Below, one piece after another: positions 1 through 8,692 of a DNA stretch of 64,000 nt (its first letter is position 1; every line of letters begins with the position of its first letter). A model generated the notes under the pieces. The model saw only the letters and a list, made by a program, of their open reading frames with translations. It was not told the DNA's origin and ran no database searches. Position numbers and translations under genes: made by a program. The DNA lies in contig NZ_CP022958.1 in assembly GCF_006496635.1 (NCBI RefSeq), positions 3,410,001 through 3,474,000 of the forward strand, written 5' to 3'. The DNA is from Azoarcus sp. DD4 (GTDB taxonomy: Bacteria; Pseudomonadota; Gammaproteobacteria; Burkholderiales; Rhodocyclaceae).

Positions 1-721
1 CCCGCTGTCCGAGGTATTCGAGCTGCCCTTCTTCACCTCCGGCCGCGAAGCCTCGTCGCGCGCGCTGTGGGACTTCGTCGAGAAGAACGCGATGAGCGAG
101 TTCGCCGGCGTCAAGCCGATCGCCACCTGGGTGACCGGCCCCTACGTCTTCCACTTCCGCGACAAGCCGGTGAAGTCGCTCGACGATCTCAAGGGCCTCA
201 AGGTGCGCGCGCCGTCCCGCCTGGGCAACAAGATGCTGGCCGCGCTCGGCGTCACCCCGGTCGGCATGCCGGTGCCGCAGATGCCCGAAAGCCTGTCCAA
301 GGGCGTCATCAACGGCGCGCTGGTGCCGTGGGAAGTGGTGCCGCCGACCAAGACGCACGAACTCACCCGCTTCCACGTCGAGGCCGACGGCCCGCGCACG
401 ATGCTGTCGTCCACGATGATCTTCGTGATGAACCAGAAGCGCTACGACAGCCTGCCGGCCGACCTGAAGAAGGTGATCGACGCCAACAGCGGCCGCGAGA
501 CCTCGGCCTGGATCTCCGCCGCGTTCACGCCCGCCGACGCCGCCGCGCGCGAGATGACGGTGGCGCGCGGCAACACCGTCTATGCGCTCGCCCCGGACGA
601 GATGAAGAAGTGGGAAGCCGCTACCCGCCCGGTCACCGAAGAGTGGATCAAGGAAGTGGCCGACGGCCAGCGGCTCTACACCGAGGCCCGCAACCTGGTC
701 GGCAAATACACCAAGGACTGA
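1..721 (+). CDS. dctP: TRAP transporter solute-binding protein, DctP family (5' end missing)
   Basis: This is the C-terminal part of a periplasmic solute-binding protein of a TRAP transporter; the reading frame is open at the window edge, so signal peptide and N-lobe are missing. The visible part contains the family segment VRAPSRLGNK, whose arginine in characterised DctP proteins pairs with the substrate carboxylate, and the downstream VPQMPESLSKG and ALVPWEVVPPTKTHEL stretches. It is strongly similar by eye to two other DctP proteins in this window (59481-60506 and 63327 onward), so these are paralogues. It lies 35 bases upstream of vanA on the same strand, which suggests that it binds vanillate or another aromatic acid. 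Family assignment is secure; the ligand is inference. No permease genes follow it. Confidence 0.93.
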   Translation, partial: PLSEVFELPFFTSGREASSRALWDFVEKNAMSEFAGVKPIATWVTGPYVFHFRDKPVKSLDDLKGLKVRAPSRLGNKMLAALGVTPVGMPVPQMPESLSKGVINGALVPWEVVPPTKTHELTRFHVEADGPRTMLSSTMIFVMNQKRYDSLPADLKKVIDANSGRETSAWISAAFTPADAAAREMTVARGNTVYALAPDEMKKWEAATRPVTEEWIKEVADGQRLYTEARNLVGKYTKD

Positions 722-756
722 CACGCGCACCCGCGCACGAGGAGGAGAGACCCGAC

Positions 757-1809
757 ATGTTCCCGAAAAACGCCTGGTACGTCGCCTGCACCCCCGACGA
801 AATCGACGACAAGCCGCTCGGCCGCAGGATATGCGGCGAGCCCATCGTGTTCTACCGCGGCGAAGCCGGCCGCGTGGCCGCGGTGGAAGACTGGTGCCCG
901 CACCGCGGCGCACCGCTGTCGCTCGGCCGCGTGGTGGAAGGCCGGCTGGTGTGCGGCTACCACGGCCTGGAGATGGGCTGCGACGGCAAGACCGTGGCCA
1001 TGCCCGGCCAGCGCGTGCGCGGTTTTCCGCCGGTGCGCAGCTACCCGGTGGTGGAACGCCACGGTTTCGTCTGGGTGTGGCCAGGCGACGCCGAGCTGGC
1101 CGACCCCGCCGGCATCCACCAGCCCTTCTGGGCGGACAACCCGGCCTGGGCCTATGGCGGCGGCCTTTATCACATCCGCTGCGACTACCGGCTGATGATA
1201 GACAACCTGATGGACCTCACCCACGAGACCTACGTCCATTCCACCAGCATCGGCCAGAAGGAGATCGACGAGACGCCCTGCAACACCCGCAGCGAGGGCG
1301 ACACGGTGATCACCAGCCGCTTCATGAACGGCATCATCCCGCCGCCGTTCTGGCAGGCGGCGCTGCGCGCCAACGGCCTGCCCGACGATCAGCCGGTGGA
1401 CCGCTGGCAGATCTGCCGCTTCACCCCGCCCAGCCACGTCATGATCGAGGTCGGCGTGGCACTCGCGGGCAAGGGCGGCTACGACGCACCGGCGGAATTC
1501 AAGGCGTCGAGCATCGTGGTGGACTACATCACGCCGGAGAGCGAGACCTCGATCTGGTACTTCTGGGGCATGGCGCGCAACTTCCGGCCGGACGATGCCG
1601 AACTCACCGCCACCATCCGCGAAGGCCAGGGCAGGATCTTCGCCGAAGACCTGGAAATGCTCGAGCGCCAGCAGGCCAATCTGCTGCAATGGCCGGAACG
1701 CGGCCTGCTCAAGCTCAACATCGACGCCGGCGGCGTCCAGGCGCGGCGCGTCATCGACCGGCATATCGCCGCCGAACGCGCCGGCAGCCCGGCCACCGCC
1801 CTCGCCTGA
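757..1809 (+). CDS. vanA: vanillate O-demethylase, Rieske oxygenase subunit VanA
   Basis: Terminal oxygenase that, with VanB, converts vanillate to protocatechuate and formaldehyde in the cytoplasm. The 350-residue protein matches the family length. It has the Rieske ligands C47-P-H49 and C66-GY-H69, followed by the mononuclear-iron region DNLMDLTHETYVH. The opening MFPKNAWYVAC and the segments CGYHGLEMGCDGKTVAMPGQ and LKLNIDAGGVQ are those I know from Pseudomonas VanA. The ATG is chosen because a GGAGGAG ribosome-binding site lies about nine bases upstream and the Rieske family begins exactly there; the frame is open further 5' only because it is a GC-rich shadow of dctP. vanB follows after 61 bases. 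Its product would feed the ligAB genes near the other end of the window. Confidence 0.94.
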   Translation: MFPKNAWYVACTPDEIDDKPLGRRICGEPIVFYRGEAGRVAAVEDWCPHRGAPLSLGRVVEGRLVCGYHGLEMGCDGKTVAMPGQRVRGFPPVRSYPVVERHGFVWVWPGDAELADPAGIHQPFWADNPAWAYGGGLYHIRCDYRLMIDNLMDLTHETYVHSTSIGQKEIDETPCNTRSEGDTVITSRFMNGIIPPPFWQAALRANGLPDDQPVDRWQICRFTPPSHVMIEVGVALAGKGGYDAPAEFKASSIVVDYITPESETSIWYFWGMARNFRPDDAELTATIREGQGRIFAEDLEMLERQQANLLQWPERGLLKLNIDAGGVQARRVIDRHIAAERAGSPATALA

Positions 1810-1870
1810 CCCGGCAACCGTAACGGAGAACCGGCCCGCGGTACCCCTGCCGCGGCCGGCAAACACGACC

Positions 1871-2836
1871 ATGAATCCAGCCACCCTCAGCGTCCGCGTC
1901 GCCCGCAAGGCAATGGAGGCGACCGACATCGCCACCTTCGAACTGGTCGAGGCGAGCGGCGCACCGCTCCCGCCCTTCGCCGCCGGCGCCCATATCGACG
2001 TGCATCTGCCGAACGGCATCACTCGTCAATACTCGCTGTGCAACGATCCGGGCGAATCCCATCGCTATCTGATCGGCGTGCTGCGCGACCCGGCCTCGCG
2101 CGGCGGGTCGCAGGCGATGCACGACACGGTGCACGAAGGCGACCTGCTGCAGATCAGCCCGCCGAAGAACCATTTTCCGCTCGCCCACGAAGCCCGCCGC
2201 AGCCTGCTGCTGGCCGGCGGCATCGGCGTGACGCCCATCCTGTGCATGGCCGAACGCCTGGCCGCGATCGGCGCCGGATTCGACATGCACTACTGCACCC
2301 GCTCGCCCGACCGCACCGCCTTCCGCCAGCGCATTGCTGGCTCATCCTTCGCCGACCGGGTGAGCTTCCACCACGACGACGGCGCCGCCGGGCAGCGCTT
2401 CGACCTCGATGCGGCGGTCGGCCAACCGGAAGACGGCGTGCATCTTTACGTCTGTGGGCCCAAGGGCTTCATGAACGCGGTGCTGGACGGCGCCCGCGCC
2501 AAGGGCTGGCCGGAAGCGCAACTGCATTACGAATTCTTCGCCGCCGACCTGCCCGGCGCCGAACACGACACCGCCTTCGAGGTCCAGGTCGCCAGCTCTG
2601 GCCGGCGCGTCGGCGTGGCACCCGGCCAGAGCGTGGTGGCGGCGCTCGCCGCCGCCGGCGTGGAGATCCAGACCTCCTGCGAGCAAGGCGTGTGCGGCAC
2701 CTGCCTCACCCGCGTGCTCGCAGGTACGCCGGACCATCGCGACGCCTACCTCACGCCCGAAGAGCAGGCCGCCAACGACCAGTTCCTGCCCTGCTGTTCG
2801 CGTGCGAAATCGCCGCTGCTGGTGCTGGATCTCTGA
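1871..2836 (+). CDS. vanB: vanillate O-demethylase, ferredoxin reductase subunit VanB
   Basis: Reductase that passes electrons from NAD(P)H through FMN and a plant-type 2Fe-2S centre to VanA. The 321-residue protein has the class IA order: flavin-binding beta barrel (QYSLCNDPGE, with R and S contacts for FMN), nucleotide-binding domain (LLLAGGIGVTPIL, then CGPKGFM), and a C-terminal ferredoxin domain with CEQGVCGTCLTRVL and the later LPCC cysteine. This FMN-NAD-2Fe2S order is that of phthalate dioxygenase reductase and VanB, and differs from the ferredoxin-first reductase of the Nag-type cluster at 55442. The gene is in series with vanA. It converges on the TonB receptor gene 23 bases downstream, with no clear terminator between them. 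Confidence 0.93.
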   Translation: MNPATLSVRVARKAMEATDIATFELVEASGAPLPPFAAGAHIDVHLPNGITRQYSLCNDPGESHRYLIGVLRDPASRGGSQAMHDTVHEGDLLQISPPKNHFPLAHEARRSLLLAGGIGVTPILCMAERLAAIGAGFDMHYCTRSPDRTAFRQRIAGSSFADRVSFHHDDGAAGQRFDLDAAVGQPEDGVHLYVCGPKGFMNAVLDGARAKGWPEAQLHYEFFAADLPGAEHDTAFEVQVASSGRRVGVAPGQSVVAALAAAGVEIQTSCEQGVCGTCLTRVLAGTPDHRDAYLTPEEQAANDQFLPCCSRAKSPLLVLDL

Positions 2837-2859
2837 TATGCCGCGCGCCGACGGCCAGC

Positions 2860-5016
2860 TTACAGATCGATCTTCAGCGCGGCCTTGACCGTGCGCGGCG
2901 CGCCTGCCGCCAGCCGGGTGCCGCCGGCGGCCCAGTATTCCTTGTCGGCCAGGTTCTCGACGTTGAGCTGCCACACCGTCCGTTTGCCGAACACGGTGCT
3001 GGCGTAGCGCACCCCGGCCCCGTACAGGGTGACCTCGTCCAGCCAGGCCTGGTTGAGGTCGTTCACCGGGCGGCGGCCGGTGTAGTACGCGCCGGCATTC
3101 ACCGACAGGCCGGGCACCGCGGCGACGTCGTAGCTGAGGAACAGGCTGCCGGTGCGGCGGGCGGCGTTCTCGGGCAGCTTGCCGTCGTAGGCCGGGCCTA
3201 TGTCGCGGAACTCCGGGTCCAGCCACAGCGCCGAGGCTTGCCAGCCGAGCCGGCGGGTGAGCCGGCCCTGGGCGGCGATTTCCACGCCGCGGTAGTGCTG
3301 TTCGCCGTCGGCGGTGTAGATGTTGTCGGCATTGGTGTAATAGCCCGGGCGCTCGATGTCGAACAGCGCCGCCGACACCAGGGTGCCGAAAGGCGCCTGC
3401 CAGCGCGCCCCCAGCTCCTTCTGCTTGCTCACCCCCGGCGACATCCGGGTACCGACGTTGGCAGTGCCGGTGGGTGCGGTCTCGCCTTCTTCCAGCCCTT
3501 CCGAGTAGGAGGCGTAAACCGAAACCTCGGGTAGCGGCCGATAGACCACCGCTGCCAGCGGCGTGGTCTCGTTCGGGCTGTACGAAACCCCGCCCTGATT
3601 ACTGTCGTAGCGGGCATGGCGCAGGCCGCCGATAAGCTGCCATTGCGGGCTCAGGGTGATGCGGTCGATAGCGTAGTAGCCGACGTCGCGGGTCTCGTAG
3701 GCGGCGGTTGTCGGCGATGTCGGCATCGCGCTCCAGGTAACGCTGCCGGAAATGTCGCGCGGGTGGTAGAGGTTCTGCGAGGCGACGCTGTAGTTCTGCT
3801 GGTAGATCGGTTCCTGGTCCTTGCTGGTGTAGCTGGCGCCGACGGTCAGCTCGTGGCGCAGGAAGCCGGTGTCGAAGCTGCCGAACAGTTCGGCGCGGGC
3901 CATGTCGGACACCAGCGTCATCTCCTGCGAATTGCCGCGGATGTTGCCGGCACCGGTCGCCACCGCGGCGGCGTTGGTGAAGCGGAAGATGGCGAGCTGG
4001 CGCTTGCGTTCCACCTCGGCGTGGCCGGCCTCCAGCGTCAGCGCCCAGTTGTCGGACAGCGCGTAGTCGGCGCGCAGCAAGGCGTGCGTGCTCTCGGCGC
4101 GGAAGGTGGACCAGTCGGGCCCCACCAGTTCGGTCGGATCCACTGAGTGCGGCAGGGTGATGACGCCGTTGACCGCGGTCGGCAGCTGCACCCCGGCCTG
4201 CTCGGTGACTTCGCGCCGGTCGTACTCGACGTCAGCCTTGATCGTCAGGCTGTCGTTCACCCGCCAGTCGAAGGCAGTAGAGAAGAAGCGGCGCTCGCCG
4301 TTGTCCACGCCGTCGAGATAGGAACCGAGCGAACCGCCCGCCGCATTGACCCGCAGGCCGTACTGCTGCTCGTCGCCGAAGCGGCGGCCGACGTCGGCGC
4401 TGCCCAGCACGGTACCGTGTGAATCGACCACCAGGCCCAGCGAGGTCACCGGCTCGGCAGTGGCGCGCTCGGTCACCAGGTTGACCACCCCCGCCGGCGA
4501 GGTGAAACCGTAATACAAGGCCGAGGCACCCTTCAGCACTTCCACCCGCTCCTTGTTCTCCATCGCCACCTGGGAGAAGTTGAGGTAGGGCAGCGAGCCG
4601 TTGATGCGGTAGTTGGTACGGTTCTCCACACCGATGCCGCGGATCACCAGCTGGTCCCAGGTTTCGCCACCGTTCTGCTGGCGGGTGACGCCGGCGGTGT
4701 TGCGCAGCGCGTCGTACAAGCCGCTGACGGCCTGCAGCTCCAGCGCCTCGCGCGTCACCACATTGACGGTGGAGGGCACGTCCATGATGTCGGCGCCGCG
4801 GAAGGTGCCCGCTTCCACCGTCTCCGGCTTCAAACCGTCGGCGCGCACGCCGGTGATCGTTACCGCCTGCAGTTGCCGAGCGTCCGCGTCCTCGCGCTGC
4901 TGGGCGCACACCGTGGCAGCCTGCGGCATCGCCGCCGACAGCAAGGCGATGTGAAGTGCCAGCGGGCGCAGGCGCCCGGAAAACCGGGGGAACTTCGTCG
5001 AGGGGAAGTGATGCAT
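2860..5016 (-). CDS. TonB-dependent outer-membrane receptor, siderophore type
   Basis: Outer-membrane beta-barrel receptor energised by TonB, probably importing a ferric siderophore. The protein has an N-terminal export region ending near VCAQQ, a TonB-box-like start (LQAVTITGV), a plug domain with VPSTVNVVTREALE, the VIRGIGVENR region and RVEVLKGASALYYG, then a long barrel ending in VKAALKIDL. Length from the chosen ATG is 718 residues, normal for the siderophore-receptor subfamily. An in-frame ATG 87 bases further upstream would lie inside the palindrome at 5082-5108, so I prefer the internal ATG, although neither start has a good ribosome-binding site. No siderophore synthesis genes are next to it. 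The siderophore type cannot be told from sequence by eye; the Fur-like box makes iron regulation likely. Confidence 0.9.
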   Translation of the reverse strand: MHHFPSTKFPRFSGRLRPLALHIALLSAAMPQAATVCAQQREDADARQLQAVTITGVRADGLKPETVEAGTFRGADIMDVPSTVNVVTREALELQAVSGLYDALRNTAGVTRQQNGGETWDQLVIRGIGVENRTNYRINGSLPYLNFSQVAMENKERVEVLKGASALYYGFTSPAGVVNLVTERATAEPVTSLGLVVDSHGTVLGSADVGRRFGDEQQYGLRVNAAGGSLGSYLDGVDNGERRFFSTAFDWRVNDSLTIKADVEYDRREVTEQAGVQLPTAVNGVITLPHSVDPTELVGPDWSTFRAESTHALLRADYALSDNWALTLEAGHAEVERKRQLAIFRFTNAAAVATGAGNIRGNSQEMTLVSDMARAELFGSFDTGFLRHELTVGASYTSKDQEPIYQQNYSVASQNLYHPRDISGSVTWSAMPTSPTTAAYETRDVGYYAIDRITLSPQWQLIGGLRHARYDSNQGGVSYSPNETTPLAAVVYRPLPEVSVYASYSEGLEEGETAPTGTANVGTRMSPGVSKQKELGARWQAPFGTLVSAALFDIERPGYYTNADNIYTADGEQHYRGVEIAAQGRLTRRLGWQASALWLDPEFRDIGPAYDGKLPENAARRTGSLFLSYDVAAVPGLSVNAGAYYTGRRPVNDLNQAWLDEVTLYGAGVRYASTVFGKRTVWQLNVENLADKEYWAAGGTRLAAGAPRTVKAALKIDL

Positions 5017-5081
5017 GGGGAGGATGTGCCGGATTGAAACGCGGTGGGGGACCGCTGGCCCGGACCGTATATCGGCCGATA

Positions 5082-5108
5082 TTATAATGCGAACAATTCG
5101 CATTATAA
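5082..5108. promoter_or_regulatory. perfect 12-bp inverted repeat, probable Fur box
   Basis: The arms TTATAATGCGAA and TTCGCATTATAA are exact reverse complements separated by CAA. The A/T-rich core AATGCGAA-N-rich-TTCGCATT resembles betaproteobacterial and gammaproteobacterial Fur sites. It lies 66 bases upstream of the chosen start of the TonB receptor gene, in otherwise GC-rich DNA, where a promoter operator would be expected. The symmetry is directly seen; the identity of the binding protein is inference. Confidence 0.7.
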
Positions 5109-5156
5109 ATTCAGGCTCGTCGCGCCGGCACCTCGGTTTCTACTGCCCTCCCTGCC

Positions 5157-6989
5157 TCAGAACGGAAACAGCACCGGCAGCAAGCCGACGCAGACCAGCA
5201 TCACCACCACGGTGAAGGGCACGCCGAGGCGGACGAAATCGCCGAAGCGGTAGTTGCCCGGCCCGAGCACCAGGGTATTCACCGGCGAGGACACCGGCGT
5301 CATGAAGGCGGCCGAGGCCGCCAGCGCCACCGTCATGGCGAAGGGATAGGGCGACACGCCGAGCTGGCTGGCCAGGCCGATGCCTATCGGCGCCATCAGC
5401 ACCGCGGTGGCGGTATTGGAGATGAAGAGCCCGACCACCGCCGTGAGCGCGAACAGCGCCGCCATCACCCCGCGCGGCGAGGCCTCGCCGGTGAGCGAGA
5501 GCAGCCCGCCCACCAGGTAGTCGATGCCGCCGGTCTTCTGCAGCGCGGTGGCGAAGGGCAGCATGCCGACGATGAGGATGAGGCTCTGCCAGTGGATGCT
5601 GCGGTAGGCGCTGTCCATGTCGATGCAGCGCAAGGCGCCCATCAGCAGGCAGCCGATCAGCGCCGCGATCACGTTGGGCACCACGCCGCCTATCATCAGC
5701 ACGACGGTGATCGCCAGGCAGGCCAGCGCGTGCGGCACGCGACGCGCGGCCGGCGCCGCCTCGTCCATCTCGGCCGGCAAGGTCAGCACCAGGAAGTCGT
5801 GTGCCTGAGTGTGCAGCAGGCGGATCGACTTCCAGGTGCCGGCAATCAGCAGGGTGTCGCCCATCTTCAGCTTCTCGTGCAGCAGATCCTCCACCAGCGG
5901 GTGGCCGTGGCGGCGCAGACCCATGACGTTGATGCCGCGCTGCGAGCGCATGCGCAGTTCGAGGATGGACTTGCCGATCAAGGTGGAGTCGGGCGGGATC
6001 AGCACTTCGGCCAGGCCAAGTTCGCGCGAGAGATCGGAAAAGTAGTCGTCGCGGAAAGCGCGGTCCTGCAGCTTCATCTCGCCGGCAAAGCGCGCGATGC
6101 CCTCCTCGCCGTGGGCAAAGTCGATCAGCATGACGTCGCCGGCGCAGATTTCGCGGTTGGCGGCAGTGGTCAGCATCACCCGGCCGAACTGGCGCTGACG
6201 CTCGATGGCGACGATGTTGGCGCCGTAGTGCGCACGCAGCTGCAGTTCGCCCAGGGTGTGGCCTATCATCGGCGAGCCGCTGGCCACCATCATGCGGCGG
6301 GTGCGGTTGAAGAGGCTGTATTCCTCGGCCAGCTCGCGCAACCGCCGCCGGCGGCGCTTCGCCTCCGGCTGCACCTCGGGCCTGCCGCCCAGCCAGTGCC
6401 GCGCCACCAGCATGTAAGCGATGCCGAGCGCGAGGATGGTCAGCCCGGCCGGGGTGAAATCGAAGAAGCCGAAGCCGGCATGGCCGTAGCGGTGCAGCTC
6501 GGCATTCACCACCAGATTGGGCGGCGTGCCGACCAGGGTGAGCATGCCGCTCATCAGCGCGGCGAAAGCCAGCGGCATCATCAGCCGTCGCGGCGCAGAC
6601 CCGATGCGCGCGGCGATGCTTACCGCGACCGGGATGAAGATGGCAACCACGCCGGTCGAACTCATCACCGAACCGAGGCCGGCCACCGCCAGCATCAACA
6701 GGACGAGCAGGCGGGTTTCGCTGCTGCCGGCACGCGCCACCAGCCAGTCGCCCACCCGGTAGGCCACACCGGTGCGCACCAGCCCCTCACCGATGACGAA
6801 GAAGGCAGCGATCAGGATCACGCTGGGCTCGCTGAAGCCGGCCAGCGCCTCGTCCACGGTCAGCGTGCCGCCGAGCACCAGCGCCAGCAAGGCGGCGAGC
6901 GCCACCACGTCCATGCGCGGACGGTTGGCGATGAAGCAGCCGACGCACAGCGCCAGCAGCCCGAAGACGCCGAGCATTTCAGGATTCAT
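5157..6989 (-). CDS. SLC13/DASS-family anion permease with two RCK_C (TrkA-C) domains
   Basis: Inner-membrane transporter of the divalent-anion:sodium symporter superfamily, 610 residues. About five hydrophobic helices lie in residues 1-200, including the conserved SSTGVVAIFIPVAV and GTPPNLVVNAE motifs. A soluble insert of about 200 residues follows, with two TrkA-C/RCK_C-like units (SPMIGHTLGELQLRAHYGAN and STLIGKSILELRMRSQRGIN). The second helical half contains SNTATAVLMAPI and SSPVNTLVLGPGNYRFGDF. Members with this architecture transport sulfate, citrate or other dicarboxylates; the substrate here is unknown. It lies on the same strand as the TonB gene, 141 bases upstream of that start, with the Fur-like palindrome in between, so it is probably a separate unit. 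Confidence 0.88.
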   Translation of the reverse strand: MNPEMLGVFGLLALCVGCFIANRPRMDVVALAALLALVLGGTLTVDEALAGFSEPSVILIAAFFVIGEGLVRTGVAYRVGDWLVARAGSSETRLLVLLMLAVAGLGSVMSSTGVVAIFIPVAVSIAARIGSAPRRLMMPLAFAALMSGMLTLVGTPPNLVVNAELHRYGHAGFGFFDFTPAGLTILALGIAYMLVARHWLGGRPEVQPEAKRRRRRLRELAEEYSLFNRTRRMMVASGSPMIGHTLGELQLRAHYGANIVAIERQRQFGRVMLTTAANREICAGDVMLIDFAHGEEGIARFAGEMKLQDRAFRDDYFSDLSRELGLAEVLIPPDSTLIGKSILELRMRSQRGINVMGLRRHGHPLVEDLLHEKLKMGDTLLIAGTWKSIRLLHTQAHDFLVLTLPAEMDEAAPAARRVPHALACLAITVVLMIGGVVPNVIAALIGCLLMGALRCIDMDSAYRSIHWQSLILIVGMLPFATALQKTGGIDYLVGGLLSLTGEASPRGVMAALFALTAVVGLFISNTATAVLMAPIGIGLASQLGVSPYPFAMTVALAASAAFMTPVSSPVNTLVLGPGNYRFGDFVRLGVPFTVVVMLVCVGLLPVLFPF

Positions 6990-7136
6990 ATTCCACGGGA
7001 GCCAGGAATAACCGCCGGCATGCGTTCGCCAAGCGGGTCGTCAGGGAGGCGGGTTCAGGCCGCAAGCATATGCGAGATGCGCCGGCACAGGGCGCGGCAT
7101 CGATGGGCGCGATGCGCGCACGGCGGCACGCGGAAA

Positions 7137-7529
7137 TCAGCCCGCGCGCAGCACCTCGTCGGCGAAGGCCTGCACCTCCTCGGGAATCTCGGCCAGCGGT
7201 GCGCGCGCGCCTTCGCTCGCACGCAGCAGTTGCACCACGACATGCGCCTGCGGCAGGGTCACGCCGTAATAAAGCGCTTCACCGTCGCGGAAGATGGCCA
7301 GCGTCGGGAAGTTCTCGACGTCCACATCGCCGGCGAGATCGGCATCGTCCTCGATGTCCGCCCAGGCAAACACCGTCTGCGGCCGCTCGGCGGCGAGCGC
7401 ATCTAGCAGGGGGCGGAACTCGCGGCAGGTGCCGCACCAGGCGGCACAGAAGGATACGACCACCAGGGCGGAGGCCGGCGTGGCCTGCAGGTGCTCGGCA
7501 AGTTGGCTGACTGGAACGACGGCGGACAT
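7137..7529 (-). CDS. small thioredoxin-family protein
   Basis: A 130-residue thioredoxin-fold protein with the redox motif W31-C32-G-T-C35 and the cis-proline segment NFPTLAIFRDGE. WCGTC differs from the WCGPC of housekeeping thioredoxin. The frame extends upstream only to a TTG codon, so the internal ATG giving MSAVVPVSQL is chosen; this leaves no obvious signal peptide, so it is probably cytoplasmic. A 26-residue C-terminal extension (EIPEEVQAFADEVLRAG) follows the fold. It sits between the SLC13 permease and the terminator of the large catabolic operon and appears to be a single gene. Specific partner unknown. Confidence 0.82.
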   Translation of the reverse strand: MSAVVPVSQLAEHLQATPASALVVVSFCAAWCGTCREFRPLLDALAAERPQTVFAWADIEDDADLAGDVDVENFPTLAIFRDGEALYYGVTLPQAHVVVQLLRASEGARAPLAEIPEEVQAFADEVLRAG

Positions 7530-7641
7530 TGCGGCTGCGCACAAGATGACGGGAAGGCGCGTACTTTGGACCAAAACGCCGCACTCGCCTACCCCGAACC
7601 CGTACTTTCCATAGGGTTTTCGGATCTATGTCGGTACGACG

Positions 7642-7683
7642 AAAAAAATGCCCACCCGATGTACAAGGCAGTCGGGTGGGCAT
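7642..7683 (-). terminator. intrinsic terminator of the liv-fcs-etf operon
   Basis: The 12-bp stem ATGCCCACCCGA / TCGGGTGGGCAT is perfectly paired around a 12-base loop. On the minus strand it is followed by a run of seven T. It lies about 65 bases past the stop codon of etfA and so ends the operon that begins near 22690. Confidence 0.9.
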
Positions 7684-7747
7684 GGAACCAGCAGGCGCAA
7701 GAGAAAGAGGAGACTCGCCCGCCGGGGGAAGCGTGCGGCAGGGCCGC

Positions 7748-8692
7748 TCAGAGCGCGCCGGTCAGTTCCGGCACCACCTCGAACAGATCGCCCACCAGGC
7801 CGTAATCCGCTACCTGGAAGATGGGCGCCTCCGGGTCCTTGTTGATCGCCACGATCACCTTGGATTCCTTCATGCCGGCCAGGTGCTGGATGGCACCCGA
7901 GATGCCGACCGCGATGTAGAGCTGCGGCGCGACGATCTTGCCGGTCTGGCCGACCTGGTAGTCGTTGGGGACGTAGCCCGCATCGACCGCGGCGCGGGAA
8001 GCGCCGAGCGCGGCGCCGAGCTTGTCGGCGAGCGGTTCGAGCAGCCTGGTGTAGTTCTCGCCGCTGCCCAGGCCGCGGCCGCCGGAGACGATGATCTTCG
8101 CGGCGCCGAGTTCGGGACGCGCGCTCTTGGTGATCTCGCGGCCGACCAGGCTCGATTGGCCCGCATCGGCGGCGGTGGCGACCGCTTCGATCGCGGCCGC
8201 GCCGCCTTCCGCCGCTGCGGCTTCGAAGGCGGTGGTGCGCACGGTGATGACCTTGAGCGCATCGGCGCTCTTGACGGTGGCCAGCGCGTTGCCGGCGTAG
8301 ATCGGGCGCACGAAGGTGTCTGGGGATTCGATGCCGACGATGTCGCTGATCTGCGCGACGTCGAGCAGCGCAGCCACGCGCGGCAGCGTGTTCTTGCCGG
8401 CCGAGGTGGCCGGGGCCAGCACGTGGCTGTAGTCGCTGGCGAGGTTCTTCAGCAGCGTCGACACGTTCTCGGCAAGCTGGGCGTCCAGCTGCGGGGCGTC
8501 GGCCACCAGCACCTTGGCCACGCCGGCGAGCTTGGCTGCGGCTTCGGCCGCGGCGGCGCAGTTGCTGCCGGCGACCAGCACGTGGATCTCGGTTGCCAAC
8601 ATTCCGCCAATCTTGGCGGCAGCCGTCACCGTGTTGAGCGTGGCGGCCTTGATCGTTTGGTTGTCGTGTTCGGCGAGTACGAGTATGGCCAT
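7748..8692 (-). CDS. etfA: electron transfer flavoprotein alpha subunit
   Basis: Alpha subunit of the FAD/AMP heterodimer that takes electrons from acyl-CoA dehydrogenases and passes them to ETF:quinone oxidoreductase. The 314-residue protein begins MAILVLAEHDNQTIK. Its C-terminal FAD domain has SGGRGLGSGENY, DAGYVPNDYQVGQTGK and LYIAVGISGAIQHLAGM, ending KDPEAPIFQVADYGLVGDL, all typical of EtfA. The start overlaps the etfB stop by one base (TGATG), indicating translational coupling. As the last gene before the terminator, with an acyl-CoA dehydrogenase three genes upstream, it is most likely a dedicated electron acceptor for this pathway. Confidence 0.96.
   Translation of the reverse strand: MAILVLAEHDNQTIKAATLNTVTAAAKIGGMLATEIHVLVAGSNCAAAAEAAAKLAGVAKVLVADAPQLDAQLAENVSTLLKNLASDYSHVLAPATSAGKNTLPRVAALLDVAQISDIVGIESPDTFVRPIYAGNALATVKSADALKVITVRTTAFEAAAAEGGAAAIEAVATAADAGQSSLVGREITKSARPELGAAKIIVSGGRGLGSGENYTRLLEPLADKLGAALGASRAAVDAGYVPNDYQVGQTGKIVAPQLYIAVGISGAIQHLAGMKESKVIVAINKDPEAPIFQVADYGLVGDLFEVVPELTGAL

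Noticed and set aside
676..2022. 448-codon minus-strand open frame opposite vanA/vanB
   Set aside because: It is the antisense shadow of vanA in high-GC DNA; the translation is low-complexity with no family motif, while the plus strand has intact Rieske and iron-site motifs.
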